Shown here piece after piece: positions 26,657 through 36,049 of a DNA stretch of 64,000 nucleotides. Below the pieces are notes generated by a model. It did no database searches. It was not told the DNA's origin and saw only the letters and a program-made list of their open reading frames with translations. Both the position numbers and the translations under genes were made by a program. The stretch lies in NCBI GenBank assembly GCA_964505385.1, contig CAZDIA010000004.1, forward strand, positions 1-64,000, in the 5' to 3' direction. The DNA is from SLJN01 sp964505385 (GTDB lineage: Bacteria > Bacteroidota > Rhodothermia > Balneolales > Natronogracilivirgulaceae). Each line of letters starts with the position of its first letter. Position 1 is the stretch's first letter.

Positions 26657-27883
26657 ATGAAATTCAAAGCACTATTACCGATATTACTGGCAGGTCTTCT
26701 GTTCTCGGGATGCTATACCCAGCTTCAGGTGGCCGATGATAATACAAAGACTCAGACACAGGATCGTGAAAGAGTTGATCAGGATTATGATCGTGAGTAC
26801 TCTGATGAATATAAAGATCCACAAGAAGCCTATGATCTGGGCTACGATGATGGCTGGTTTGATGCCGGTTTATATTACCGTGACTACACCCGAGCTTCTG
26901 CTTCTCTAAAATACGGAGCCGGCAGGTCTGCTTATTTCCCGCGTACTTATTCTTCATTTAGCTTTGGAATTAGCTATGGCAGTAGATTTTACCATGATCC
27001 GTTTTACTTCGGATATGGATATAGCTATTATGATCCGTTTTTCTACAGACCGCACCGGTTTGCTCATTTCCGGTATCACCGGCATCCCTACGGATTTGGC
27101 CGAAGCTATATCTCCTATAACTACTATCACTTCTATAGCCAGCCAACCCGTGTAACTAAGGCAGAACGCACAAGCACAACAAGAGGTACAAGGGCTGCCA
27201 CATTAGAGGATCGCCAATCAGCTTCCAGAGTTGCAGACAGAGGAAGCGCTAGCAGGGTAACCGATCGTGCAACGGTAGGAAATACGGTTAGAAGCCGTGC
27301 AGAGGGAAGCGGATCTGTTACCACCAGATCCGGTATTGAACGAAGAGGTGGCAGTTCAGATGCCCGTGGTACCGTGCGTGGAACAATAAGAAGTTCCGGA
27401 AGTGATGTCCGAAGAGAATCTACCGGTACGGTACGCTCCCGTGGTACGGTTGGCGGTTCCTCGAGCGGAACAATCAGATCCCGCGGTACTGCCGGAAGCA
27501 GCTCTTCCGGTACGGTAAGATCACGAGGAAGCAGCGGAAGCAGCTCCTCCGGAACAGTGAGATCCCGTGGTAGCAGTAGCAGCAGTTCTTCCGGAACAGT
27601 CAGATCACGTGGAAGCAGCAGTAGCAGCTCCTCAGGTGAAGCAAGATCAAGGGGAAGCAGCAGCAGTAGTAGCAGTGGAAGCGCACGTTCCCGCGGTTCT
27701 TCAAGCAGCAGCAGTAGCGGAAGCGCCCGGTCGAGAGGCAGCAGCAGTTCCTCCAGCTCCGGATCCTCATCCAGAGGAAGCAGAGACCGGGGCGACGATC
27801 AGGCAATGCTGCATTATGAGTTAGAATCTCACTCTGTAATGGAGCTGAAGATTACTGAGACCGGAAAAATCACTTTTTCCTAA
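26657..27883 (+). CDS. Lipoprotein with C-terminal Arg-Ser-Gly tandem repeats
   Basis: 408 residues. The signal peptide ends in a lipobox (LLFSGC, acylated Cys about 20), so it is probably an outer-membrane lipoprotein. Next come an acidic linker (about 25-60), a Tyr/Phe/His-rich region (about 95-160, e.g. YGSRFYHDPFYFGYGYSYYDP) and a basic Thr/Arg stretch. Eight 14-residue repeats based on RSRGSSSSSSSG follow, then a unique tail (HYELESHSVMELKITETGKI). I recognise no family. The aromatic block and the charged serine repeats suggest an extended, disordered surface structure. The ATG has GCGGGG upstream. A terminator follows. Confidence 0.8.
   Translation: MKFKALLPILLAGLLFSGCYTQLQVADDNTKTQTQDRERVDQDYDREYSDEYKDPQEAYDLGYDDGWFDAGLYYRDYTRASASLKYGAGRSAYFPRTYSSFSFGISYGSRFYHDPFYFGYGYSYYDPFFYRPHRFAHFRYHRHPYGFGRSYISYNYYHFYSQPTRVTKAERTSTTRGTRAATLEDRQSASRVADRGSASRVTDRATVGNTVRSRAEGSGSVTTRSGIERRGGSSDARGTVRGTIRSSGSDVRRESTGTVRSRGTVGGSSSGTIRSRGTAGSSSSGTVRSRGSSGSSSSGTVRSRGSSSSSSSGTVRSRGSSSSSSSGEARSRGSSSSSSSGSARSRGSSSSSSSGSARSRGSSSSSSSGSSSRGSRDRGDDQAMLHYELESHSVMELKITETGKITFS
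27434..27769 (+). repeat. 42-bp tandem repeat, eight units, inside the lipoprotein gene
   Basis: Eight consecutive 42-base units, each encoding RSRG plus a serine/glycine run of 14 residues in all. The first units are diverged (TVGGSSSGTI, TAGSSSSGTV); later ones are near identical at the protein level (SSSSSSSGSA). Serine codons vary (AGC, AGT, TCC, TCT), so the array is maintained as protein more than as DNA. Copy number may vary by slippage or recombination. Confidence 0.92.
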
Positions 27884-27925
27884 GCGCCAAAAACCCACAA
27901 CTATTTTATCATTTTTTCGTCTATA

Positions 27926-27954
27926 AGAGGGGTGTTTATAACCCCTCTTTTTTT
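27926..27954 (+). terminator. Rho-independent terminator after the repeat lipoprotein
   Basis: Stem AGAGGGGT / ACCCCTCT with a 7-base loop, followed by TTTTTTT. Separates the lipoprotein from the porin gene at 27990. Confidence 0.92.
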
Positions 27955-27989
27955 GCCTCAATACCTATCAAACGAATATATCGTATTAT

Positions 27990-29495
27990 ATGAAAACCCG
28001 AATAACCACCGGACTCATCACTGGAATCATTGTGCTTACTCTTTCGGCTGCCCTACCCGAGGATTCCAATTCACAAAACAGATTTGATGCACTTCGCTAT
28101 AATATGGTATATCCTGGTCAGGATGCAGCCACAATGGGTGCTCCATCATTAACTGACCCGCAGGACTTAGGCGCAGTGTTGCATAATCCCGCGTCAACAG
28201 CACTGTTTGAAAAAAGTTTCTTCAGTTTTGATGTGGGTACCCGAAATGTAAGGGAAGAGGGAGTTTATTTAAATAATAGTACGGATGTTTCCGAAACCCA
28301 AACCTCTATAAGCTCAGCGGGTTTTAACTTTAAAGCGCCAACAGAACGGGGTAGCCTTGTTTTTGGATTGGGGTATAATCAATTAGTGGATTTTAACCGG
28401 GCTCAGGATTTGCAGGGCTTCAACCCGAGTAGTACGATTACCGATCTGTTTCTTCTGGATTATGACATTGGTGAGTATTATGGCGAGCCTGCTTTTGAAG
28501 CGTTTGCTATTGATGAGTTTGAAGAAAATGGTGAATATTTTGTTGAGTCAAGCTGGCGTCCGCCGTTTTCCTCGGAGTTTGTTGGTGTTGAGCAGTTTAT
28601 TAATATTTCAGAACGCGGACAGCTTGGTGAGTACTATGCTTATGCCGCAACGGAATTCCAGCCCGGTTTTTTTATTGGTGGTTCAGTAGGTATCCCGGCG
28701 GGAAGCTATAGTTATACCAGAGAATATATCGAAGAACGCCCTCTGGATGTTGAGAATGACTATGATGTAAACTCAATAATCACAGAAGATCGAATAAGAG
28801 CTACTATTACCGGCATAACTGCAAGGCTGGGGTTGATGTATAAACCATCCGAGAATTTGAGTTTCGGAGTTAGCGCTGAACTGCCAAGCGATTTAAGTAT
28901 CGAGGAGGATTTTGATACTTATATTGAAACTACATTTATTGATGGGTCAAGCGAATCTTATAATTTTGAAGGCACCAATGATTATAATGTATCCCGGCCG
29001 ATTCGGGTAAGTGGTGGTGCTACTATCGCTCCTTTTGAGCGCATGAGATTATCCGGAGGGGTGGAATGGGTAGACTATAGCAGCATTGAAATGTCGGATG
29101 TATTTCAGGAGCAACAGCTTGAAAGACAGGAGAACCGGCTGATAGATGAAGAGTTTGATGAAGTGTTTAATCTCACCGGTGGGGTATCATTTGCAATGAA
29201 TGATGTTACCACCCTGCGTGGTGGCATCGCGTATTACCCAAGCCCTATAGCTAATGAAGACCAGGATCGCTATTTCTACTCAGGCGGGGTGGGTTTAGCT
29301 TTGACACCAAATACCACACTTGATCTGGGGATCCAGTTAGCAAACTGGAATCAACGAGTCTATGATTTTGAAGATATAATGGGAGTTGATTTGTCGGATG
29401 AATTTGTCGGTGAGGATAACCTTGTCATTCCCGATTACACCCAGGATGACATCTGGCGGCTTCATGTAATGGTGGGATTGACCTTCGGAATCTGA
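27990..29495 (+). CDS. FadL/OmpP1-like outer-membrane transport protein
   Basis: 501 residues with a signal peptide (about 1-30, ending near SNSQN). After it comes DALRYNMVYPGQDAATMGAPSL and LGAVLHNPASTALFE, the pattern of the FadL/TodX family hatch region (an early asparagine-proline 'NPAS' segment). The rest is beta strands, closing with DDIWRLHVMVGLTFGI, a barrel end with a terminal aromatic. Family members carry hydrophobic compounds across the outer membrane; the substrate is unknown here. It stands alone between the lipoprotein terminator and a decayed antitoxin gene in the same frame. Confidence 0.8.
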   Translation: MKTRITTGLITGIIVLTLSAALPEDSNSQNRFDALRYNMVYPGQDAATMGAPSLTDPQDLGAVLHNPASTALFEKSFFSFDVGTRNVREEGVYLNNSTDVSETQTSISSAGFNFKAPTERGSLVFGLGYNQLVDFNRAQDLQGFNPSSTITDLFLLDYDIGEYYGEPAFEAFAIDEFEENGEYFVESSWRPPFSSEFVGVEQFINISERGQLGEYYAYAATEFQPGFFIGGSVGIPAGSYSYTREYIEERPLDVENDYDVNSIITEDRIRATITGITARLGLMYKPSENLSFGVSAELPSDLSIEEDFDTYIETTFIDGSSESYNFEGTNDYNVSRPIRVSGGATIAPFERMRLSGGVEWVDYSSIEMSDVFQEQQLERQENRLIDEEFDEVFNLTGGVSFAMNDVTTLRGGIAYYPSPIANEDQDRYFYSGGVGLALTPNTTLDLGIQLANWNQRVYDFEDIMGVDLSDEFVGEDNLVIPDYTQDDIWRLHVMVGLTFGI

Positions 29496-29528
29496 TTTAT
29501 TTCATACCTATTCTATAAATTAATTAAT

Positions 29529-29771
29529 ATCAAGAGTTCTGATTTTAAAGAAATTGAGAATTCGGCACTTAATTTAGACGAAAAACATCGCGCTGATATG
29601 GCCAAAAGACTAATAAGCAGTCTTGATGATCAAGTAGATGAAGAAATCGAGCAGGCCTGGGTTGATGATATAAAACGAAGAAAAGATGAAATTAAATCCG
29701 GTAACGTAATGCCTGTTTCCGGAGATGAAGTTCATAAAGCTGCTCGAAAAGTAATCTGGACAAGCGGCTGA
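29529..29771 (+). pseudogene. Addiction-module antitoxin-like gene without a start codon
   Basis: Translates to IKSSDFKEIENSALNLDEK, then HRADMAKRLISSLDDQVDEE, IEQAWVDDIKRRKDEIKSG and DEVHKAARKVIWTSG before TGA. This matches the putative addiction-module component family (TIGR02574-type antitoxins, about 75 residues). The codon where ATG should be reads ATC (29529); the only in-frame ATG is internal (29598). The frame is continuous with the preceding porin after its TGA. No RelE/ParE-type toxin follows: 73 bases later the convergent rlmN ends. Either a decayed remnant or a gene using a rare start codon. Its stretch 29496-29844 holds nothing else but a terminator. Confidence 0.7.
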
Positions 29772-29834
29772 GGGTGCTATTCGAGGTGTAGAGAATTAGT
29801 TGTCCCCAAAAAACGATATCTGAAAGTAACCTAT

Positions 29835-29876
29835 AAAGGCAAAATCAGCTATTTTTAGCCATGGTTTTGCCTTTTT
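29835..29876. terminator. Terminator overlapping the 3' end of rlmN
   Basis: Perfect 10-bp stem AAAGGCAAAA / TTTTGCCTTT with a 20-base loop, followed on the + strand by TTTTTC. The rlmN stop codon lies in the loop. It probably ends + strand transcription from the porin/antitoxin side; on the minus strand the trailing T-run is weak. Confidence 0.65.
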
Positions 29877-30957
29877 CATTATTATCCCGTATCGCAAGCT
29901 GGCCACAGCCGGCATCAATATCATCCCCTCTGCTGCGACGTACGGTAGCCCTTACCCCGGCTTCAGTCAGCAGCTTCATAAAACGATTGAGACGGTCTTC
30001 CTTAGCACGCCTGAGCTCTACACCTTCCACATCATTATACATGATTATATTTACTTTGGAGGGAATCCATCGTGAAATACGGGCAAGTGCTTCAGCATCC
30101 TCTTTTTCATCATTAAAATGATCAAAGAGCAGGTATTCGTAGGTAACCATCTGCTCCGTTTGCTCATAGTAATGTTGCAGAGCACTACGAAGATCATCCA
30201 GATTCATAGAACTGTTGATCGGCATGATCTGATCCCGCTTTTCATCTGTAGCAGCATGAAGTGAGAGGGCGAGATTAAATGGCTGTTGCTCATCACCAAA
30301 TTGCCTGATTTGCTTACCAAGGCCAACCGTCGAAATAGTAAGGCGTTTGGGTGACATTCCCAGCCCGAATTTTGAAGATATGATATGGCCGGATGCAACC
30401 ACTGCCTGATAATTGTGCAATGGCTCTCCCATTCCCATATAGACGATATTCGTTAAATGTTGCCCGTATAACTCCTGTGCTACATCATTAATATGGATTG
30501 CCTGATCGGCAATTTCACCACAAGAGAGGTTACGAAAAAAACCCATTTTCCCGGTAGCACAGAAGCTGCAACCAAATACACAGCCAACCTGAGATGATAT
30601 GCAGACCGTCATCCGGTTAGGATTATTATTTTCATCAAAATCGGGAATAAGAACTGCCTCCACACGGTGCTGATCATGCAACTCGAATAAAAACTTTACG
30701 GTTCCATCTCTGGATGTAGCCTGGAATACAGGCTCAATGGTGTTTATACAGGCCAATTCATCAAGCCGGGTTCTCAGCTCTTTTGATAAATTGGTCATCT
30801 CCCCGAAATCAGAGATTCTTTTTTGATACATCCATTGAATAAGCTGGTCAGCACGAAATTTTTCTAATCCTGTTTCCTGACAGTATTGCCGGATCTGTTC
30901 CGGAGAAAGACTTTTTAAATCAATCTTCTGTTTTGCTGAAATATTGGTGGTTATCAT
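29845..30957 (-). CDS. rlmN: 23S rRNA (adenine-2503-C2)-methyltransferase
   Basis: Radical-SAM enzyme methylating C2 of A2503 in 23S rRNA and A37 of some tRNAs. 370 residues. The iron-sulfur cysteines are in CVFGCSFC (126, 130, 133). Also visible are YMGMGEPLHNY, LALSLHAATDEKRDQIMPIN, and the second catalytic cysteine in DIDAGCGQLA near the C-terminus. The start is ATG at 30957. The minus-strand end overlaps a hairpin, and no partner gene is adjacent. Confidence 0.96.
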   Translation of the reverse strand: MITTNISAKQKIDLKSLSPEQIRQYCQETGLEKFRADQLIQWMYQKRISDFGEMTNLSKELRTRLDELACINTIEPVFQATSRDGTVKFLFELHDQHRVEAVLIPDFDENNNPNRMTVCISSQVGCVFGCSFCATGKMGFFRNLSCGEIADQAIHINDVAQELYGQHLTNIVYMGMGEPLHNYQAVVASGHIISSKFGLGMSPKRLTISTVGLGKQIRQFGDEQQPFNLALSLHAATDEKRDQIMPINSSMNLDDLRSALQHYYEQTEQMVTYEYLLFDHFNDEKEDAEALARISRWIPSKVNIIMYNDVEGVELRRAKEDRLNRFMKLLTEAGVRATVRRSRGDDIDAGCGQLAIRDNNEKGKTMAKNS

Positions 30958-31232
30958 TACCGAGTTAAAATCATACTGAATTATTTAATCCAAAACTTTG
31001 AACGATATCAGATTAATTATGGTGCCGCAGAAAGACCGGTAAAATTTTGAGTGTAAGTTTAAAATTTATTAAAAAAATTGTCCCGAGTACTACAGAAAAG
31101 CGCTTTCATCATAAAAAACAACAATATATAGCAATTTTTCTTTGACAATCCCATTAAATATTCACTTCTTGTGTTTCTACCGAAAGTAAAAAAACACGTT
31201 CTAACCGTTCTTTTTATCAATTTCAAAAGAAT

Positions 31233-34200
31233 ATGATACCATCCAATTATTTTGACGAGCACTCTGCCTGTGGGGTTGGGTTTGTAGCCGACAGAAACAA
31301 CACTTTTGATCATCAGAATCTGCAAAAAGCGCTACATGCCTTGAGGTGTAATGAACATCGGGGAGCTTGTGGTGCAGACCAGGTAAGCAGTGACGGGGCC
31401 GGAATAATGACGGACATCCCGTTTAAATTACTGGGATATGAACCGGGTGAAATAGCTGTAGCAACTTTGTTTACTCCACATGATTCTGCCCGCCGGAGGA
31501 AGTCTCTGAAAATCTTTGAGGATACCTTTTCCTTTTTTGATCTTGAAATTCTGGAATATCGAAATGTTCCTATCAATACTGAAGTCCTGGGAGAGGATGC
31601 CAGATCCTCGATGCCATATATTCTTCATGCTATCATTAAGAAGCCGGAGCATTGCCGAAGAAGTATGGCATTTCATAAGTTATTGTATCAGGCGAAACAA
31701 ATTGTGAGGACTAAAGAAAAAGAGGAGGGGATCATAAAAGAGTTTTTCTTCGCCTCTTTGTCGGCGCGTACCATTGTTTACAAAGCCCTCACCCAAGCTG
31801 ATAAATTAGATGAATTTTATCTCGATCTGAAAAATCCTGAGTTTAGAACACGCTTTGCACTTTTCCACCGAAGATTCAGCACCAACACACGTACGTCATG
31901 GGATAAAATCCAGCCATTTCGATTGATCGGCCACAATGGTGAGATCAATACTATTAACGGGAATAAATCCTGGGCTAAATCGCGGGAAAAGAGTGCCGGG
32001 TTGCAGACTGACGAGCTGTTAACTCACGAGGGTACGAGTGATTCCGGCAATCTTAATGAGATGGTTGAAGCATTGAAATACCGGAGCAGTATTCCCAATG
32101 TGGAAGATATTCTTGCAATTATGATTCCACCTGCACGCCAGGAGCAATCATTTTATAAATTCTGGAGTCGTGCAATGGAACCGTGGGATGGTCCCGCTTT
32201 TATTACCTATTCAGATGGGAAATCCATCGGTGGCCGCCTCGATCGGAATGGATTTCGACCTTGCCGATGGGCTACAACCAACTCACATCTGTATGTGAGT
32301 TCAGAAGCCGGTTCATTCGACATTGATGAAAAGGAAATAACGGCAAAGGGATCGCTGAAAGCCGGTAGTGGCGTGATGATGGAGTTCAGCGATGGTAAGG
32401 TAAATTTTCGGGATCCAAGCGAATCGACTGAAAACCATGATGCTGATTTTGAGCACCGGCTTGAGGAGCTCAGGCCCCAATCCATAAAGGAAGAAGATCG
32501 AAGCTCTGCCAACCGGCATCTGTTTTCTTATACCAAAGAAGATCTTGAGAATATGCTGCTTCCCATTATCACGGGAGGCAAAGAGCCGATTGGATCAATG
32601 GGAGATACGGCAAGGCCGGCGATTCTGTCTAAAGAGCCCCGGTGTTTTTTCGATTATTTTTATCAGCATTTTGCGCAGGTTACCAATCCTCCATTGGATT
32701 ATCTGCGAGAAAGGATGGTGACAGACCTGTCAACATATCTTGGTAGAAGGCCAAATATATTCTCTCCCAAAGAATTAATTCCGCCGACCATTGGGTTTGA
32801 GGTCAAAAGCCCGGTGCTTTCACTTGGTCAGATGAAAAGTTTGCATAAGCTTTCCAGGTCAAATTCCAGAATCAAAACAAAGGTCTTTGACATGCACTTC
32901 GATCGATCTCATGGACCTGTGGGGATGAAATCGGTATTAAACAAAACAGCTGATCAGGCTATTGAGGCGGTTGGAAATGGCGCGCAAATATTGATTCTGA
33001 CTGACCGCAACAGCACATATAAACAACCCCCGATACCAAGTTTACTTATGCTGAGGGCTGTCATCAGGGCATTAAATGACGCTGGCCTCAGGCTTCATAC
33101 CTCTATTGTTGTGGATACGGCAGAGGTCAGGTCTACACACCACCTCTCCTGCCTGATAGGTTTTGGGGCAAAGGCTGTTTGCCCGTATATGGCTTTGGAA
33201 ACAGCCAGATTTTTGGATCACAGAAAGTTAAAGGATATTGATCCTGAGGAAAAAGAACAAAATGTGATTAAGGCATTCGAGAACGGGCTGCTGAAAATTA
33301 TGTCAAAATCCGGAATATCCGTTGCCCGTAGCTACCAAAGCTCGAAGCTATATGCTGCGCTGGGTATTGGTGAGGAATTAGCTTCGAAATACTTCCGGGG
33401 CGTTTTCAGCCCGATGGGCGGCCTTGAGCTTGATCAGCTTGCTGAACAGATTCTCCAGAATACGGAGCTGGCTGCTGAAAAAGAGCATGAGGATAAGCCG
33501 ATCCACACGTATCAGTATAAAGAGCACAATCGGGGTAAAGAGGGTGAGAAACACTCGATGACCAATTCCCGCTCAAAAGTGATTCATGATCTGGTTCGAT
33601 CAACCGGTAAAGGTCTGGATAATCCTGAATTGTATGAGGAGTATCTGAAAATTGGTGGTGATGATGAACCGGTGAATATCCGTCATCTGATGCAGACGAA
33701 AGCAGCTGAAAAGCCTCTTACAAAGGAAAAAACGCAATCTGCCGAATCCATCATGACTACTTTCGGATCCGGTGCGATGTCGTTTGGTGCTATTAGCGCC
33801 GAATCTCAGCGCGATATCTTCCAGGCGATGGAAGAGATGGGAGGCCGAAGCAACAGCGGCGAAGGTGGAGAAAACCCGTATTATTATACTGAGGGAATTA
33901 CAGCGAAAATCAAACAGGTTGCGTCGGCTCGATTTGGTGTAACCGCGGAATATTTGGTTACGGGTGATGAAGCTCAGATAAAGATTGCCCAGGGAGCCAA
34001 GCCCGGAGAAGGCGGACAGCTTATGGGGATCAAAGTTAACGAAGACATCGCCAAAGCGCGGCATTCCGAGCCGGGATTCGATCTCATATCACCGCCGCCA
34101 TTGCATGATATTTACAGTATCGAAGACCTGAAGCAGCTTATTTATGAGCTTAAGCAGATTAAGCCGGGCCTCAAAGTGAATGTTAAACTTGTTGCCGGGG

Positions 34201-35654
34201 CAAATATTGGCACAATTGCAGTAGGAGTCGCCAAGGCAGGTGCTGATATTATTCACGTATCGGGTACTGATGGTGGCACAGGAGCAGCTACGCTCACTTC
34301 TATGAAAAATGCTGGCCTTCCCTGGGAATTCGGGTTGATTGAAACTCACCGCGCGCTTTACGAAAACGGTTTACGCGAATCCGTAACTCTTAGAACGGAC
34401 GGAGGGCTTCATACCGGGCGTGATATTGTAATAGCCGCAATGCTGGGAGCCGAAGGTTTTGATTTCGGAAAGATGCTACTCGTAGCTCAAGGGTGCGTAA
34501 TGGCAAGAATTTGCGAGAAAAATACATGTCCTACAGGCATTGCTACCCACGATCCGAAGTTCAAGAAGAAATACAAAGGACAAAAGGAACATGTGTATCG
34601 CATGATGCACTACCTGGCTGATGATGTTCGCAAAGAACTTGCCAGAGTCGGGTTAAAGTCATTGAATGAAGCAGTAGGCCGTACGGACCTGTTGCAACCT
34701 CATCAGGATTACGAAGATTTTATAGAAGAGCGGAATATTGATTTATCGTATATGCTCGGTGAGCCGCTGCCATCATCCAATACGCATCTTAATCCGTTTT
34801 TTGAAGGCATAAGCGATATGAATGATAAGCTGCTTAAAGACGCCTCGGATGCGATAGAAAACGAAACGGAATACAGCAGCAGCTATCAGATTGCCACTAC
34901 CGATCGGGCAACGATGGCAACAATCTCCGGCAAAATCGCTGGGCTTATTCATCAAAAAAGACGGGCCGGCCTTGAAAAAGACGGCCGCATGTCTGAAGAT
35001 GTCGGTTTTAATGGTAGTATCAACCTGGAGTTCAAAGGAAGTGCCGGGCAGGGTTTCGGTGTTTTTATGGTTGAAGGAATCTCAGGGCGCCTTATTGGTG
35101 AAGCTAATGACTCGGTTTGTAAAACTATGTCGGGTGGTAAAATGATAATTCATCCCGCAAAAGGCGTTAAATACAAGCCCTCTGAAAATGCTATCATCGG
35201 AAACTGTGCACTATACGGAGCTACCGGCGGAACGCTTTATGTCTATGGCAAAGCCGGTGATCGTTTTGCCGTCCGTAACAGTGGGGCCAAAGCGGTTGTG
35301 GAAGGCGCCGGGTTACACGCCTGCGAATATATGACGGGAGGCAATGTGGTCATCCTTGGTGAAGTATCCTATAATGTGGGAGCCGGTATGACTGGCGGAG
35401 TGCTGTATCTGCGGGAAGATCAGATTTCATCTGTAAACGAAGAATACATCGCTCCTGTCGAAATGCAGAATGAAGATTACGATGAGGTCTATAAACTCAT
35501 CAAAGATTATCGTGATGCCACCGGAAGCACTACTGCTGAAGAGATACTAAACGATTGGGAACGAAAGAAGAAGCAGTATGTTAAACTTCTGCCGCTTGGA
35601 GTATTGAGAAAAATGGAAGAAGATAAGGAGAAGGAGTCTCCGGAAGCTGCGTAA
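31233..35654 (+). CDS. gltB: Glutamate synthase large subunit
   Basis: Transfers the amide of glutamine to 2-oxoglutarate, the main ammonia assimilation route together with glutamine synthetase. 1,473 residues, full length. N-terminal glutaminase domain with the catalytic cysteine at 13 (SACGVGF), exposed after propeptide removal; central and FMN domains (FGSGAMSFGAISAESQR, HVSGTDGGTGA); the 3Fe-4S site CEKNTCPTGIATHDP; and the C-terminal GXGXG helix domain. No gltD small subunit lies next to it, which is unusual. Upstream 275 bases show no clear promoter. Confidence 0.96.
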   Translation: MIPSNYFDEHSACGVGFVADRNNTFDHQNLQKALHALRCNEHRGACGADQVSSDGAGIMTDIPFKLLGYEPGEIAVATLFTPHDSARRRKSLKIFEDTFSFFDLEILEYRNVPINTEVLGEDARSSMPYILHAIIKKPEHCRRSMAFHKLLYQAKQIVRTKEKEEGIIKEFFFASLSARTIVYKALTQADKLDEFYLDLKNPEFRTRFALFHRRFSTNTRTSWDKIQPFRLIGHNGEINTINGNKSWAKSREKSAGLQTDELLTHEGTSDSGNLNEMVEALKYRSSIPNVEDILAIMIPPARQEQSFYKFWSRAMEPWDGPAFITYSDGKSIGGRLDRNGFRPCRWATTNSHLYVSSEAGSFDIDEKEITAKGSLKAGSGVMMEFSDGKVNFRDPSESTENHDADFEHRLEELRPQSIKEEDRSSANRHLFSYTKEDLENMLLPIITGGKEPIGSMGDTARPAILSKEPRCFFDYFYQHFAQVTNPPLDYLRERMVTDLSTYLGRRPNIFSPKELIPPTIGFEVKSPVLSLGQMKSLHKLSRSNSRIKTKVFDMHFDRSHGPVGMKSVLNKTADQAIEAVGNGAQILILTDRNSTYKQPPIPSLLMLRAVIRALNDAGLRLHTSIVVDTAEVRSTHHLSCLIGFGAKAVCPYMALETARFLDHRKLKDIDPEEKEQNVIKAFENGLLKIMSKSGISVARSYQSSKLYAALGIGEELASKYFRGVFSPMGGLELDQLAEQILQNTELAAEKEHEDKPIHTYQYKEHNRGKEGEKHSMTNSRSKVIHDLVRSTGKGLDNPELYEEYLKIGGDDEPVNIRHLMQTKAAEKPLTKEKTQSAESIMTTFGSGAMSFGAISAESQRDIFQAMEEMGGRSNSGEGGENPYYYTEGITAKIKQVASARFGVTAEYLVTGDEAQIKIAQGAKPGEGGQLMGIKVNEDIAKARHSEPGFDLISPPPLHDIYSIEDLKQLIYELKQIKPGLKVNVKLVAGANIGTIAVGVAKAGADIIHVSGTDGGTGAATLTSMKNAGLPWEFGLIETHRALYENGLRESVTLRTDGGLHTGRDIVIAAMLGAEGFDFGKMLLVAQGCVMARICEKNTCPTGIATHDPKFKKKYKGQKEHVYRMMHYLADDVRKELARVGLKSLNEAVGRTDLLQPHQDYEDFIEERNIDLSYMLGEPLPSSNTHLNPFFEGISDMNDKLLKDASDAIENETEYSSSYQIATTDRATMATISGKIAGLIHQKRRAGLEKDGRMSEDVGFNGSINLEFKGSAGQGFGVFMVEGISGRLIGEANDSVCKTMSGGKMIIHPAKGVKYKPSENAIIGNCALYGATGGTLYVYGKAGDRFAVRNSGAKAVVEGAGLHACEYMTGGNVVILGEVSYNVGAGMTGGVLYLREDQISSVNEEYIAPVEMQNEDYDEVYKLIKDYRDATGSTTAEEILNDWERKKKQYVKLLPLGVLRKMEEDKEKESPEAA

Positions 35655-36049
35655 TTTCTCTCTTTGAGTGCACTCCGAAAAGTAAAATTTACTACATTTG
35701 TATTTTTTAAACCTAAAAAAGTAAAGAAGTCATCCCCGACTAAGAAGTACGGGATGGGCTCCGGAAAGGATGGAGCCTAGCGGAATACTTATCCGGGATC
35801 CAGGAATTAATGGCTAATATTTTTCCAAAAAATCCCTGGATTCCGTCCCGAAAGATTCGGGATAAGAAGCTGGGATTCCGGAATGACTCGTATATTAAAA
35901 ATTTAGGCATTAATAATCAGTTCGGACTTTTCGGAATGGCCTCATCTTTGTTATTTCAAAGATGGTAATTCAAACAGATTTCTCTTTAATTCCAACCGGA
36001 ATTTTGCCTACTTTTAGCCTGAATCCAGCTAAAAGATGAGCCATTTTAC
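35655..36049. other. Gene-free stretch between gltB and tsaD
   Basis: Most of it is the inverted-repeat element at 35729-35887 (separate entry). The remaining flanks are A/T-rich; a tsaD promoter presumably lies in 35890-36049 but no consensus was recognised. Confidence 0.6.
35729..35887. repeat. Dispersed-repeat-like palindromic element
   Basis: A 159-base stretch bounded by GTCATCCC and GGAATGAC, an imperfect terminal inverted repeat. Inside are hairpins GGCTCC/GGAGCC, CCAGG/CCTGG and TCCCGAAAGATTCGGGA, and phrases (GGGATCCAGGAAT, CCTGGATTCCGTCCCG) of the kind found in non-coding repeats that occur many times in some genomes. It encodes no protein. One copy is visible here, so the repeat status is inferred from style. 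Confidence 0.55.

Noticed and set aside
29772..29834. Possible toxin remnant after the broken antitoxin
   Set aside because: Fragments such as VLFEV can be read in one frame, but stops follow at once and no recognisable toxin motif survives.
31142..31164. TTGACA before gltB as a promoter
   Set aside because: No acceptable -10 element at 16-18 bases; TAAATA is only about 9 bases away.
33600..34064. 154-codon open frame opposite gltB
   Set aside because: Antisense to the FMN domain of gltB, with no recognisable motif or ribosome-binding site.
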